Assembly (NCBI GenBank): GCA_024638215.1
Contig: JAHEKS010000005.1
Coordinates: 1-38,993, forward strand
DNA length: 38,993 nt
Reading direction: 5' to 3'
Source of the DNA: Acidobacteriota bacterium
Lineage (GTDB): Bacteria; Acidobacteriota; Terriglobia; UBA7540
Position 1 is the stretch's first letter. Each line of letters starts with the position of its first letter. A program made the translations under genes and the position numbers. The notes below the pieces were generated by a model. It had not been told where the DNA came from. It searched no databases and saw nothing but the letters and a program-made list of their open reading frames with translations. Positions 17,361 through 25,104 of the stretch are shown in pieces.

Positions 17361-19292
17361 CTAATCCTTTGCGGTCATTTGAAATATCTTGGCTTCAACG
17401 AAGAGGTGGAAGAGGACGGGGTCGAGAAGCTGCGACTTCACTTCGTCGCCAATGATGTCAAGAGCGCGCTCCACCGGCACGGCCTTCTTGTAAGGCCGGT
17501 CGCGCGCGGTGAGCGCGTCGAAAATATCCGAGATAGTCATCATCTTGGTCTGGAAGGGAATCGCGTCGCCCTTCATGCCGTAGGGGTAACCCGAACCGTC
17601 GAGTTTTTCGTGATGGGCGCGAACGATGCTGGGGATGTTTTTCAGCTCCTTGGTCCAGGGAATCTGGCGCAAGAAGTTGAAGCTGTGAATAACGTGCGAA
17701 TTGATTTGTATGCGCTCTTCGGGGTCCAGGCTGCCCTTGCGGATGGAAAGGAATTGGAACTCTTCCGGCGTCAGCAACGGCTCTGTGGGGCCGGAGGGAT
17801 CTTCAAAACTCCACCTGGCGATTTCCACCAATTTTTCGGAGACTTTTTCCGGCAGCACGGTTGGTTTGTTGGCCACCTTGATCTGGTCGAGGAATTCGTC
17901 CAGCTTGGCGAGCTCCTTGCCGTGCTCTTCATCGATAACGGCGAAAGGTTCCTGATAGTTCTGGTTTCCGCGGGCGAGCAGGTATTCCATCTTCTTCCGC
18001 ATGCGCTCGAGTTCGACGGCTTTGCGGATGTAAAGAAAACGCTTCTGAACCATCGCCATCTGCGAAGGGTAAAGCTTATCCGCCTTGACCAGCACTTTTT
18101 CTTGTACGCCGATCTTGCCGAAATCGTGCAAAAGCGACGCGTAGTGGAGCTCCTTGACATCCTGGGAGGAGAAGTGGATGTCCTTGTAGGGACCGCTGTC
18201 GCATCGGTTCACGGCATCCGCAAGGCCCTCCGTCAACTTGGCCACGCGCATGGAATGGCCGGAGGTGGTCGGGTCGCGGGATTCAATCGCCAGCACCGAG
18301 GCTTTGACAAAATTCTCGAAGAGGTTCTCGACCTGGAGGTAGAGCTGGTTGTTCTCGAGCGCGACGGCCGCCTGGCTGGCCAGCGACGCAGCCAGCTCCT
18401 GGCTGCGCTGCGAATAAGGGACGACTTCCGCCTGCACGACCTTCTTGGACGTGAGTTTGACGCTGGCATTGCGCTTGGCGTTGATCAGTTGCAGCACGCC
18501 GATCACCTCGTCCTTCTGGTTCTTCATGGGCACGACCATCATGGACTTGGTGCGGTAGCCGAACTTCTCGTCAAAATCGCGATTGAGCCGGAAAGGCAGG
18601 CCGCGCATGCGATACGCGTCCTTGATGTTCAGAATCTTGCCGGTCGCGGCCGCGTAGCCGGCGATGGAGCGTGTGTCAATCGGCAACGTAAACTGGCGGA
18701 AAGGAACTTGATGGCTGTCATTCTGGGTCAGCTTAAACTCCAGGTGCTTGGCGCCTTCCTTCTCCTCCACGACCAGATAGAGCGAGCCCGCGTCGCTGGA
18801 GGTGATCCCGCGGCTTTTCGTCAGGATCTTTTCGAGGAGCGCCTCAAAGTTGCGCTCGGCGGAGAGTGCCACGCCAATCTCGTTGAGCGTCTCCAGCTCC
18901 GTCGTCGCCAGGTGAAGCTGCTGGCGCGCGTCCGCCGTCTCCTTCAAAGCGCGCAGGCTGTCGAAGGCGCGCGCCACGGTTTTCTCCAGCACCGGCCCCG
19001 CGGCTTCGCGCGGCAGGACAGCGAACACCCGCTCGCTTTGCCGGACGCGCGCCGACACGAGCGACGAGCCTTTCATCAAGTAGATGATTTGCCAGGCGCC
19101 GTCGGCCGGCAGCCGGTGCTCGATGCCGCTCAGGCTGTCCTCCCCGGCATCGGCCAGCAGAACGGCGGGCGACTTCCAGGAAATGTGATCGCCCCCGTCG
19201 CGGTTGATGGGGACTTTTCGATAGGAACGCGGCAGTTTCCTCACCACGTCGGAGAGGTGGGTGGGACGAAAGTAGTAAACGGTCTTGACCAT
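17361..19292 (-). CDS. GAF and HD-GYP domain protein, probable c-di-GMP phosphodiesterase
   Basis: The 643-aa protein has an N-terminal region of about 130 residues without a recognised domain, a helical link, a GAF domain (about 145-318) and an HD-GYP domain. Catalytic motifs are H346 (SGHSMRVA), the HD pair H389-D390 (LLHDFGKIG), HHEKLDGSGYP (560-570) and a final SDIFDALTARDRPYKKA. HD-GYP proteins hydrolyse cyclic di-GMP. Between KADKLYPSQ (about 403-411) and the RKGSLDPEER segment (518-527) is an extra block of more than 100 mostly charged, helical residues that classical HD-GYP domains lack. ATG 19292 is used; TTG 19295 is just upstream. A promoter at 19332-19359 fits this start. No transmembrane helix is visible, so it is cytosolic. 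Confidence 0.87.
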   Translation of the reverse strand: MVKTVYYFRPTHLSDVVRKLPRSYRKVPINRDGGDHISWKSPAVLLADAGEDSLSGIEHRLPADGAWQIIYLMKGSSLVSARVRQSERVFAVLPREAAGPVLEKTVARAFDSLRALKETADARQQLHLATTELETLNEIGVALSAERNFEALLEKILTKSRGITSSDAGSLYLVVEEKEGAKHLEFKLTQNDSHQVPFRQFTLPIDTRSIAGYAAATGKILNIKDAYRMRGLPFRLNRDFDEKFGYRTKSMMVVPMKNQKDEVIGVLQLINAKRNASVKLTSKKVVQAEVVPYSQRSQELAASLASQAAVALENNQLYLQVENLFENFVKASVLAIESRDPTTSGHSMRVAKLTEGLADAVNRCDSGPYKDIHFSSQDVKELHYASLLHDFGKIGVQEKVLVKADKLYPSQMAMVQKRFLYIRKAVELERMRKKMEYLLARGNQNYQEPFAVIDEEHGKELAKLDEFLDQIKVANKPTVLPEKVSEKLVEIARWSFEDPSGPTEPLLTPEEFQFLSIRKGSLDPEERIQINSHVIHSFNFLRQIPWTKELKNIPSIVRAHHEKLDGSGYPYGMKGDAIPFQTKMMTISDIFDALTARDRPYKKAVPVERALDIIGDEVKSQLLDPVLFHLFVEAKIFQMTAKD

Positions 19293-19331
19293 CAACTTGC
19301 GACCCGGAAGAGGGCAAGAATCGTGCTTCCC

Positions 19332-19359
19332 ATTATACGCATTTTCGGCGTTTAGCCAA
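19332..19359 (-). promoter_or_regulatory. Promoter for the GAF/HD-GYP gene
   Basis: On the minus strand TTGGCT (19359-19354) and a perfect TATAAT (19337-19332) are separated by 16 bp. The predicted transcript starts about 33 nt before ATG 19292. The remaining sequence to 19512 is GC-rich with small hairpins and no other feature I can name. Confidence 0.55.
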
Positions 19360-19512
19360 GGGCCTAGTCGCCGCCGGACTTGCTCCGGCGCTCCCCTGCC
19401 GGGCGACGCTCCTCATCCCCCCGCAGGAAGCGAACGGGATTCACCCGGCAAGCGTCCAGCGCGCGGCATCCGCAGCGGGCCGCGTCAGCGGGCTGGCCTC
19501 GCTGCGCAGAGA

Positions 19513-19872
19513 CTACGCCCCAGCGGGCTTCTCGAAAGCGGTAATGGCCTTGGCTTCGTCGTCATGCACGTCGAAGACCGTATAAAGCTTGGTGATCTGC
19601 AAGAGGTCGTGAACCTTCTTGGTCAGGTTGAGGAGCTTCAACTGGCCGCCCTGGTTTGAGACCGCGGTAAAGGCGCTGACCAATTCGCCGATGCCCGAAC
19701 TGTCGATATAGGTGACGTCAGCGAGGTTGAGGAGGATGTTTTTCCCGCCCTTGCCGAGCAGATCGCGGATTAACTGGCGAAGCTGCGTGCAGCCCTCGCC
19801 CAGGGTTATTCTGCCGCTCACGTCAATTACATTGATGGAATCAACTTGGCGTACTGTCGCCTTCATGCTCAC
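19513..19872 (-). CDS. STAS-domain anti-sigma-factor antagonist (SpoIIAA/RsbV-like)
   Basis: The 119-aa protein is a single STAS domain. The phosphorylation site is visible as YIDSSGIGEL (D57, S58, S59), matching SpoIIAA/RsbV. Such proteins, when unphosphorylated, bind an RsbW/SpoIIAB-type kinase and free its target sigma factor or other partner. GTG 19872 is preferred because GGAGG (complement of 19881-19885) lies 8 nt upstream; ATG 19866 is the alternative. It overlaps the end of the upstream kinase gene by about 30 bp, so the two are translated from one message and act as a partner-switching pair. No sigma factor or PP2C phosphatase gene is nearby. Confidence 0.9.
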   Translation of the reverse strand: MSMKATVRQVDSINVIDVSGRITLGEGCTQLRQLIRDLLGKGGKNILLNLADVTYIDSSGIGELVSAFTAVSNQGGQLKLLNLTKKVHDLLQITKLYTVFDVHDDEAKAITAFEKPAGA

Positions 19873-20326
19873 GTTCCGTTCCTCCTTGATTGGGCTTCCG
19901 GTTGGTGTGGATCTTCTTGGTCATAGTCACTTCGGCGCCGCCCTCCCGAAGCTTTTCCACGCGAAACTCGTCCATGAAAGAGCGCATCAGGAAGATGCCC
20001 CGCCCCGAAACCCTCAGCAGGTTCTCTTCCTCAAGCGGGTCGGCGACGGCGTCGAGATCGAACCCTTCTCCCTGGTCGCGAATGCGAACTTCCAAACGGT
20101 CGGGAAGGATGCGAAAGCGCAGCCGGACCTGTTTGCTCTCGTCGTTCTTGTTGCCGTGCCAGATGGCGTTGATCACCGATTCGTGAATCGCCATCTCGAT
20201 CTGTTCGCACGTGTCTTCGTCGAATCCCGCCTTGCTCGCCACGCGTCGCGAGACCTCGTCGGCAACCTCGACGTTCTTCAGGTTGCTCTCGAGCGTTACC
20301 TCAACAACGCTGTTATCCTTCGTCAT
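19841..20326 (-). CDS. RsbW-like serine kinase / anti-sigma factor (HATPase domain)
   Basis: The 161-aa protein is a GHKL ATPase of the RsbW/SpoIIAB type. The N-box EMAIHESVINAIWHGNK, G1 region RDQGEGFDLD and G2-like SGRGIFLMRSFMDE are all present. It should phosphorylate the STAS protein encoded immediately downstream and bind a sigma factor or another client. ATG 20326 (MTKDNS) is chosen; GTG 20350 would extend it by eight residues. A TTGACT / TGTAAT pair upstream has only a 15-bp spacer and is doubtful. The 3' end overlaps the STAS gene by 32 bp, and the last 25 or so residues are hydrophilic and variable. Confidence 0.88.
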   Translation of the reverse strand: MTKDNSVVEVTLESNLKNVEVADEVSRRVASKAGFDEDTCEQIEMAIHESVINAIWHGNKNDESKQVRLRFRILPDRLEVRIRDQGEGFDLDAVADPLEEENLLRVSGRGIFLMRSFMDEFRVEKLREGGAEVTMTKKIHTNRKPNQGGTEREHEGDSTPS

Positions 20327-20421
20327 TGTTGGCCGAGGTTCTCGCAACACCAGGTTCGGAAATTACAATAGGGGCGGCGGAAAGTCAACGCGCGCGACCC
20401 GCTTGTCCTCCCGCTCCTCCC

Positions 20422-21723
20422 TCAAATCTCAATGATCATCTCGTCCAAACGGACGGGGTAACGATTCAGGATTTCCCCCCGGCTGGCCCGGACCACCACC
20501 GTGTCCGAGTGCCGAAAGCCGCCGAAATCGGGATCATAGACGCCCGGTTCGCAACTGAAAGTCATGCCCTCGCGGAGGACTGTCTTGTCGCCCTCGGCGA
20601 TCCAGGGCGACTCGTGCCCCTGGAGTCCGATGCCATGCCCGGTACGGTGGCGGAGAAGTTTTCCGAACCCCGCCTTGCGGATCTCCTCGAGCGCGCGCCT
20701 GTCCACGTTCTCGGCGACCGCGCCCGCCTTCAATTCTGCCACGCCGGTGTCGTGGGCGGCCAGCATGGCATCAAACAGCCGCCGGGCGTAGCCGCTGGGC
20801 TTGCCGATGCAGAATGACCGCTCACACTCCACATTGTAGCCGCCCACTCGGGCGCCAAAACTCAGAATGAGGGCGTCGCCCTTTTTCAGACGGTCTTTGC
20901 TGGGCACGGCATGGGGAAACGCCGAACGCTTACCGAAAGGGACCAAGCCGCCGAAGGGCGGATCAATTCCCACCCCCACCACGTCGCGCAGTTCGCGCGA
21001 CATCTTATCCGCCACGGCGTCGGCGGAAGCCTTCAGAATCTGGTCCTCGGTAACGCTGCCGTTCTCAGCGATGTATTTCCGGCCCACCTCGACCGTGAAA
21101 TCGGCGAATTCCGTGGCGCGCCGCATGATGGCGATTTCCGCATCGTCCTTCACCCACCGCAGGTGCTCGATGAGCTCGCCCGCCGGGACGATGGTCGCTC
21201 CAGGCGCGCCTGCCTTCATGTGCTTCAGGCGGCTGGCGGTCGGCTCCTCCACCCCGATGCGCCCGCGCTTCAGCCCCCGCTTCGCCACCCGCTCGAAGAT
21301 CCATTGAATGCGATCCTCCGGGCCGGGATAATCAAAATAAGTCTCAAAATCCTTTACCCACCACAGCTTCACCTGGTCCGCTTCCAGCTCCGGAATGAAA
21401 AGCGCCGGCTCGCCACGCTTGGGAATGAACGCCGCCAGCGGGCGCTCCGTCGAGAGGTGAAAGTATCCCGTGGTGTAGATGACGTTGTGGGAATCGAGCA
21501 GCACCAGCGCGTCGAGCTTGCGCTTGGCCATTTCCGCCTGAACTTGAACGATTTTCCTCTTGTACCAATCCGGCTCCAGGCGATCATGGCCGCCCGGCCC
21601 GCCCTGCGGAACACCGGCGGAAAGGCTCAGGACACGCGTGCGGCCGAACGAGCGCGCCGAACCGGCAAGCGTCGCGCCCGCCACTCCACCCAATGTCTTC
21701 AGGAATTCGCGGCGCTGTGGCAT
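20422..21723 (-). CDS. Tat-exported M24 (Xaa-Pro aminopeptidase-like) protein with altered metal ligands
   Basis: The 433-aa protein has a twin-arginine signal (QRREFLKTLGG, residues 3-13), a creatinase-like N-terminal domain and the pita-bread M24 domain (about 195-425). H363 (TGHGIGL), H370 (GHES) and E392 (SCEPGVY) are in place. However, three of the five usual metal ligands look substituted: S288 for the first Asp (ILSFGARVGGY), E299 for the second Asp (GYNVECERSF), and S406 for the last Glu (FRHSDTVVV). It may therefore be a non-metal hydrolase like creatinase, or bind metal differently. ATG 21723 is chosen over 21789 because the promoter at 21774-21802 lies between them and the Tat motif then sits at the N-terminus. 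Confidence 0.85.
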   Translation of the reverse strand: MPQRREFLKTLGGVAGATLAGSARSFGRTRVLSLSAGVPQGGPGGHDRLEPDWYKRKIVQVQAEMAKRKLDALVLLDSHNVIYTTGYFHLSTERPLAAFIPKRGEPALFIPELEADQVKLWWVKDFETYFDYPGPEDRIQWIFERVAKRGLKRGRIGVEEPTASRLKHMKAGAPGATIVPAGELIEHLRWVKDDAEIAIMRRATEFADFTVEVGRKYIAENGSVTEDQILKASADAVADKMSRELRDVVGVGIDPPFGGLVPFGKRSAFPHAVPSKDRLKKGDALILSFGARVGGYNVECERSFCIGKPSGYARRLFDAMLAAHDTGVAELKAGAVAENVDRRALEEIRKAGFGKLLRHRTGHGIGLQGHESPWIAEGDKTVLREGMTFSCEPGVYDPDFGGFRHSDTVVVRASRGEILNRYPVRLDEMIIEI

Positions 21724-21773
21724 CTGGACGACGGATTCTCCCCTGGATTTTCCTGCAAAGAAAGGCGGCGTAG

Positions 21774-21802
21774 AGAATAAACTAACCATTTCCGCCCGTC
21801 AA
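21774..21802 (-). promoter_or_regulatory. Promoter for the M24 gene
   Basis: On the minus strand TTGACG (21802-21797) and TATTCT (21779-21774) are separated by 17 bp. A transcript starting near 21767 gives a leader of about 45 nt to ATG 21723 and excludes a start at 21789. Confidence 0.5.
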
Positions 21803-21823
21803 CCGGGGATTTGCGCCGGACCT

Positions 21824-21853
21824 TTGGACTTCACATTCCCGGTAGGTTAGTAT
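21824..21853 (+). promoter_or_regulatory. Possible promoter for the DJ-1/PfpI gene
   Basis: TTGGAC (21824-21829) and TAGTAT (21848-21853) are separated by 18 bp, about 34 bp before ATG 21887. The match is moderate. Confidence 0.35.
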
Positions 21854-21886
21854 GGACAGCGTTACTCCAAAAGGAGGGGTTTCGCC

Positions 21887-22471
21887 ATGCCACGAATTCT
21901 ACTGGTCGCCGGAGACGCCACCGAATCGCTCGATACCTGGTATCCTTACCACCGGCTGCGCGAAGAAGGCATCGAGGTGCACATCGCCGCGCCCGCCAAG
22001 AAAGTCTTGAATTCCGTGGTGCACGATTTCGAGCCGGGCTGGGACACCTACGTCGAAAAGCCTGGCTACCACATCCCCGCCGACATTGCTTTCGCCGACG
22101 TCCGGCCGGCGGACTACGACGGGATTATCCTGAGCGGCGGCCGCGCGCCCGAATACCTCCGCAACGACGCGCGGCTGAAGGAAATCGTCCGCCACTTCGT
22201 GGAGCGCAAGAAGCCCATCGCCGCGCTCTGCCACGGCTCGCTGATTCTCGCCGCCGCGGATTGCCTGCGCGGCTCGACTGTCACCACCTATGAGGCGCTC
22301 CAGCCCGACGTGGAAGGCGCGGGCGCCAAATTCCGGAACGCCGAAGTCGTCGTGGATAGGAATCTGGTGACCTCGCGCACCTGGATGGACCTGCCTTACT
22401 TCATGCGTGAGTTTCTGAAAGTCCTGCGCGGCGCCGCGAAACCCGCCGTCGCCAACGAGGCCCGGCACTAG
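21887..22471 (+). CDS. DJ-1/PfpI family protein
   Basis: The 194-aa protein has the class I glutamine-amidotransferase-like fold of the DJ-1/PfpI superfamily. The nucleophile elbow is ALCHGSLIL with the catalytic Cys, the preceding strand motif is DGIILSGGRAPEYLR, and the conserved Glu is in GDATESLD. Family members include glyoxalase III-like deglycases, proteases and chaperones; the subfamily is unclear here, so no reaction is claimed. A perfect Shine-Dalgarno AAGGAGG (21871-21877) lies 9 nt before ATG 21887, suggesting high expression. It is one of the few plus-strand genes, divergent from the M24 gene and convergent with the DUF1648 gene. Confidence 0.88.
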   Translation: MPRILLVAGDATESLDTWYPYHRLREEGIEVHIAAPAKKVLNSVVHDFEPGWDTYVEKPGYHIPADIAFADVRPADYDGIILSGGRAPEYLRNDARLKEIVRHFVERKKPIAALCHGSLILAAADCLRGSTVTTYEALQPDVEGAGAKFRNAEVVVDRNLVTSRTWMDLPYFMREFLKVLRGAAKPAVANEARH

Positions 22472-22505
22472 CGCTTTGCTCCTTGCAGGCGGATCATTCG
22501 GGAAA

Positions 22506-23618
22506 TCACTTCAGGTGTGCCATCAGGAACACGAATCCCAGGGGAACTCCCACCAGCAGCAGCGTGATCGCCCAGGAAAGTGGATGGGCGAAGTTTAGTG
22601 TGAAGCCAATCCCAAACCGCTTCTCCACGATGATGGCCGGATCCTCGCTGTTGAAATAGAACATCCCCGCCTTCCAGTGACTGTCGAGGGTGCGGTCACC
22701 GACGGGCGAGGGCTCCGCAAACGAGGTAACCCCCGAGGGACCCGACCTTTCCAATCGGGTTCCTCCCTGGCCCGTGTGGATAAGAATGAGCGTGATGGCG
22801 GCCACAAGGGCGAGATTGCCCAGCATGACCGCGGCCGGGTTGGGCATCGCCTGCCCGGCGCGAAGGGCGAAAAAACTCACCCACGACAGGAGAAAGGCAA
22901 CGAAAAACTCCGCGCCCAGCATGATACAAAGCATGATGTAACGGAACCGCAGTTCCCTCTCACCCGACGCGCCGCTAACGCGGATTCGGCGAGAAAACGC
23001 GGCAATCGCATAGGTCAAAAGGAGCATTCCTCCGCAAACCGTAACTCCCATCATCAGCGGAGAATAGACGCCAGCCAGCGATCGTGAGGCCCAGCCGTTG
23101 GGCCGGCCGTTCAGACCCCAGTGGACCGGAAACCCCTCAGGAATCTGGTCCCAGTGGAGATGCAGCCATATGCCCGCCGCAATCAGGACCACAAATGGCG
23201 CGGATTGCAGCAGCCATCCGCCCGGCAAACGCGTTTGGACCGGCGTCAACTCCGCTTCGCGCACTGTGCTGGGCTCGACCGCGTGGGGCATCACCTTCTT
23301 GCGGGCGCGAAGAAAGGCGCTGAAAAAACCCAGCCCTTGCCAGAGTATCCCCGCTAGAAAAGCCGCGGAAATCTTCAGACGCAAGCCGGCATAAACCAAC
23401 GCTACGGCGACGAGCGTGTGAACCACGATTTCGCGGCGGTAGCGGCCTTGGATGTCGCGGCCTTCCGGCGTTTCTCGAAAATGCGGCTGGACGGTCACGC
23501 CAAAGTAAATGTCCGGGCGCGTCAGACGCGGCAGCAAGAAGAGCAGCAAACCCGTGAAGCCCAGCGTTGACAAAATGCCGACTGAGAAGACAAAGGCGGG
23601 GCCGACGTTCATGTTCAT
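22506..23618 (-). CDS. DUF1648/DUF5808 integral membrane protein
   Basis: The 370-aa protein has about eight predicted membrane helices. A DUF1648 segment lies near 140-190 (helix, then IPEGFPVHWGLNGRPNGWAS). The C-terminal part carries the DUF5808 signature (HWKAGMFYFNSEDPAIIVEK, then a final helix pair). Proteins of this kind often sit next to YtrA-type GntR regulators, as here, and distant relatives include the SdpI immunity protein; the molecular role is unknown. ATG 23618 overlaps the stop of the GntR gene by 4 bp, so translation is coupled and expression should be controlled by that repressor. Confidence 0.85.
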   Translation of the reverse strand: MNMNVGPAFVFSVGILSTLGFTGLLLFLLPRLTRPDIYFGVTVQPHFRETPEGRDIQGRYRREIVVHTLVAVALVYAGLRLKISAAFLAGILWQGLGFFSAFLRARKKVMPHAVEPSTVREAELTPVQTRLPGGWLLQSAPFVVLIAAGIWLHLHWDQIPEGFPVHWGLNGRPNGWASRSLAGVYSPLMMGVTVCGGMLLLTYAIAAFSRRIRVSGASGERELRFRYIMLCIMLGAEFFVAFLLSWVSFFALRAGQAMPNPAAVMLGNLALVAAITLILIHTGQGGTRLERSGPSGVTSFAEPSPVGDRTLDSHWKAGMFYFNSEDPAIIVEKRFGIGFTLNFAHPLSWAITLLLVGVPLGFVFLMAHLK

Positions 23619-24010
23619 CGCTCCTTTCGCAGGAGGCTGCTAAGAGACTCGATTTCTTCACTCAGCGCGGCGCGCGGAACGCCCTCGGTGATCGCCTTGG
23701 CGACAAGTTCCTTGAGTCTCCGCCCGAATCGCGCTCGGGCGCGGGGATCGGGCCGCGCGGGCGGCTTTTCGCGGACGGCGGCTCCTCGGCCACGGCGCAG
23801 GTCGAGCCACCCTTCGCCGGCAAGCAGCCGATAGGCCTCCGCCACCGTGTTGTGGTGGACACCCAGGTCCATGGCCAGCCGGCGGACGGTCGGAAGCTGG
23901 TCGCCGGCGCGAAACGCGCCTTCCACCAGCAACCGGCGCAGGCCGCTCGCAATCTGCTCGTAGGCGGGCGTTGCCAGGCTTAAATCGATTTGCAGGATGG
24001 GGCGCGGCAC
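23615..24010 (-). CDS. GntR-family (YtrA subfamily) transcriptional repressor
   Basis: The 131-aa protein has a winged helix-turn-helix (about 12-80) typical of GntR regulators: ATPAYEQIASGLRRLLVEG, DQLPTVRRLAMDLGVHHNTVAEAYRLL and GWLDLRRGRGAAV. The short C-terminal helical part marks the YtrA subfamily, which lacks a large effector domain. GTG 24010 is chosen because the only other start in frame (24070) lies upstream of the promoter and would put the operator inside the gene. The start is just 3 bp from a 26-bp palindrome, and there is no Shine-Dalgarno, so the leader is very short. It is translationally coupled to the downstream membrane protein gene. It probably represses its own operon; the inducing signal is unknown, possibly cell-envelope stress. 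Confidence 0.86.
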   Translation of the reverse strand: MPRPILQIDLSLATPAYEQIASGLRRLLVEGAFRAGDQLPTVRRLAMDLGVHHNTVAEAYRLLAGEGWLDLRRGRGAAVREKPPARPDPRARARFGRRLKELVAKAITEGVPRAALSEEIESLSSLLRKER

Positions 24011-24013
24011 TTT

Positions 24014-24039
24014 TGTATGATGTACATGTACACCATACA
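24014..24039. promoter_or_regulatory. 26-bp palindromic operator of the GntR gene
   Basis: The half-site TGTATGATGTACA meets TGTACACCATACA with only one mismatched pair, so 24 of 26 bases are symmetric around 24026/24027. It covers the -10 box and the expected transcript start of the GntR gene, the classic place for a repressor to bind. Confidence 0.75.
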
Positions 24040-24060
24040 ATCGGACCGCCCGCCTGTCAA
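24032..24060 (-). promoter_or_regulatory. Promoter of the GntR-DUF1648 operon
   Basis: On the minus strand a perfect TTGACA (24060-24055) and TATGGT (24037-24032) are separated by 17 bp. The -10 box lies within the palindromic operator. The leader to GTG 24010 would be about 15 nt. Confidence 0.65.
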
Positions 24061-24148
24061 GCATTTTCATCCTGCTCGCTGATTGCCTTGGGAGGGGGAC
24101 GGAAGGATAAGGCGGTGAGGCGGATGCAAAAAAGCGCGCTACCTGTGC

Positions 24149-24982
24149 TCAGTTGAGATCGCGCGAAAGCATCAGCTTGAACGTCAGCTTGTCCGCCCCG
24201 GCGGTGACGCCGACGCCCACGCCGGTTTCGATGTCCACGAACCGGGTGTGGTGGTCCACCACGGCCCAGACTTCGTGGAACTGATCGTTCGCCTTGTAGA
24301 AGTGGCGCAGCGGCCCGAAATCCGAGTATTCCTCGGCGGCCACGGCCCAATTTTTGTTGAAGTTGTAGGCGACTCGCCCGGCGGGCACAAACTCCAAGCC
24401 TCCAAATCCGCCGCGGTAGTCAGTATCCACGATTGGATTGTAAATGAGGTCCACCTTGTGCAGGTGCACGCCAACGATGGGCCGAACCTCGGAGGTGATC
24501 TGCCGGGACTCCCAATACGAATAGTTGACGCTGAACTCGAAATTGACACCGTAGAAGAACGTGCGTTTGCCGGCGTTCGGCAGCACGAAGAGTTCACGGA
24601 GCTTGAAGCCGTCCAGCGAGCCGCCGCGCTCCTTTGAGTACGCCGTGTAGACGGGAAAATAAAGGCCCTGTTCGAACCAAGGCTTGACGCCATAGGCCCA
24701 TTCCAAGGCTCCGTTGACCGAATCATCGGGAATGATGCCGCCGGGGAAATCGGGAGTCTTGCGCCCGATGGGAGTGAAGTTGCTGTGCAGCATCACATTG
24801 GCCTTGCCCGGCGCCTCAATCTCTGCGTCGTAGACCTGGATTTCGTCGGTCTGCGCCCAGGCCGTCGCGGGCACCACAGCCAAGAAAATGGCCAGCGCGG
24901 CGCACGCGCGCAGGAGTCGTTTGAACCCAGGGCTGGCTCTCTTCTCCAGAGCCAGCAGTAGGTGTTCAAGATCCTTATTCAT
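24149..24982 (-). CDS. Hypothetical exported protein, probable outer-membrane beta-barrel
   Basis: The 277-aa protein has an N-terminal stretch of about 20 charged residues and then a signal-like helix ending PATAWAQ (about 24-44). The mature part is rich in alternating, aromatic strands (for example GALEWAYGVKPWFEQGLYFPVY, FFYGVNFEFSVNYSYWE, GRVAYNFNKNWAVAAEEY) and ends LTFKLMLSRDLN, as expected of an outer-membrane barrel. I recognise no named family. The long N-region may mean a later start, but no good alternative Met is visible. It lies 122 bp downstream of the L,D-transpeptidase gene; that gap is GC-rich with hairpins and no clear promoter. Confidence 0.6.
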   Translation of the reverse strand: MNKDLEHLLLALEKRASPGFKRLLRACAALAIFLAVVPATAWAQTDEIQVYDAEIEAPGKANVMLHSNFTPIGRKTPDFPGGIIPDDSVNGALEWAYGVKPWFEQGLYFPVYTAYSKERGGSLDGFKLRELFVLPNAGKRTFFYGVNFEFSVNYSYWESRQITSEVRPIVGVHLHKVDLIYNPIVDTDYRGGFGGLEFVPAGRVAYNFNKNWAVAAEEYSDFGPLRHFYKANDQFHEVWAVVDHHTRFVDIETGVGVGVTAGADKLTFKLMLSRDLN

Positions 24983-25104
24983 CTCGTTTTTTCAGCCTGC
25001 CCTTGTCCAACGCGCTACTATACACGCGCGCTGCACGCTGCGGATGATTAACTGACGGCGCGGCGCTGCTGTCGCCGCCGCGTGCGCAACTTGATTGCGT
25101 CCCT

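Noticed and set aside
16152-19355. 1067-codon open frame on the plus strand across the kinase and HD-GYP genes
   Set aside because: It is antisense to two genes with clear catalytic motifs; its translation is His/Arg/Leu-rich without any recognisable domain. Long antisense frames are expected in GC-rich coding DNA.
24011-24070. Longer GntR frame starting at 24070
   Set aside because: It would run through the TTGACA/-10 promoter and the palindromic operator, giving a non-family N-terminus.
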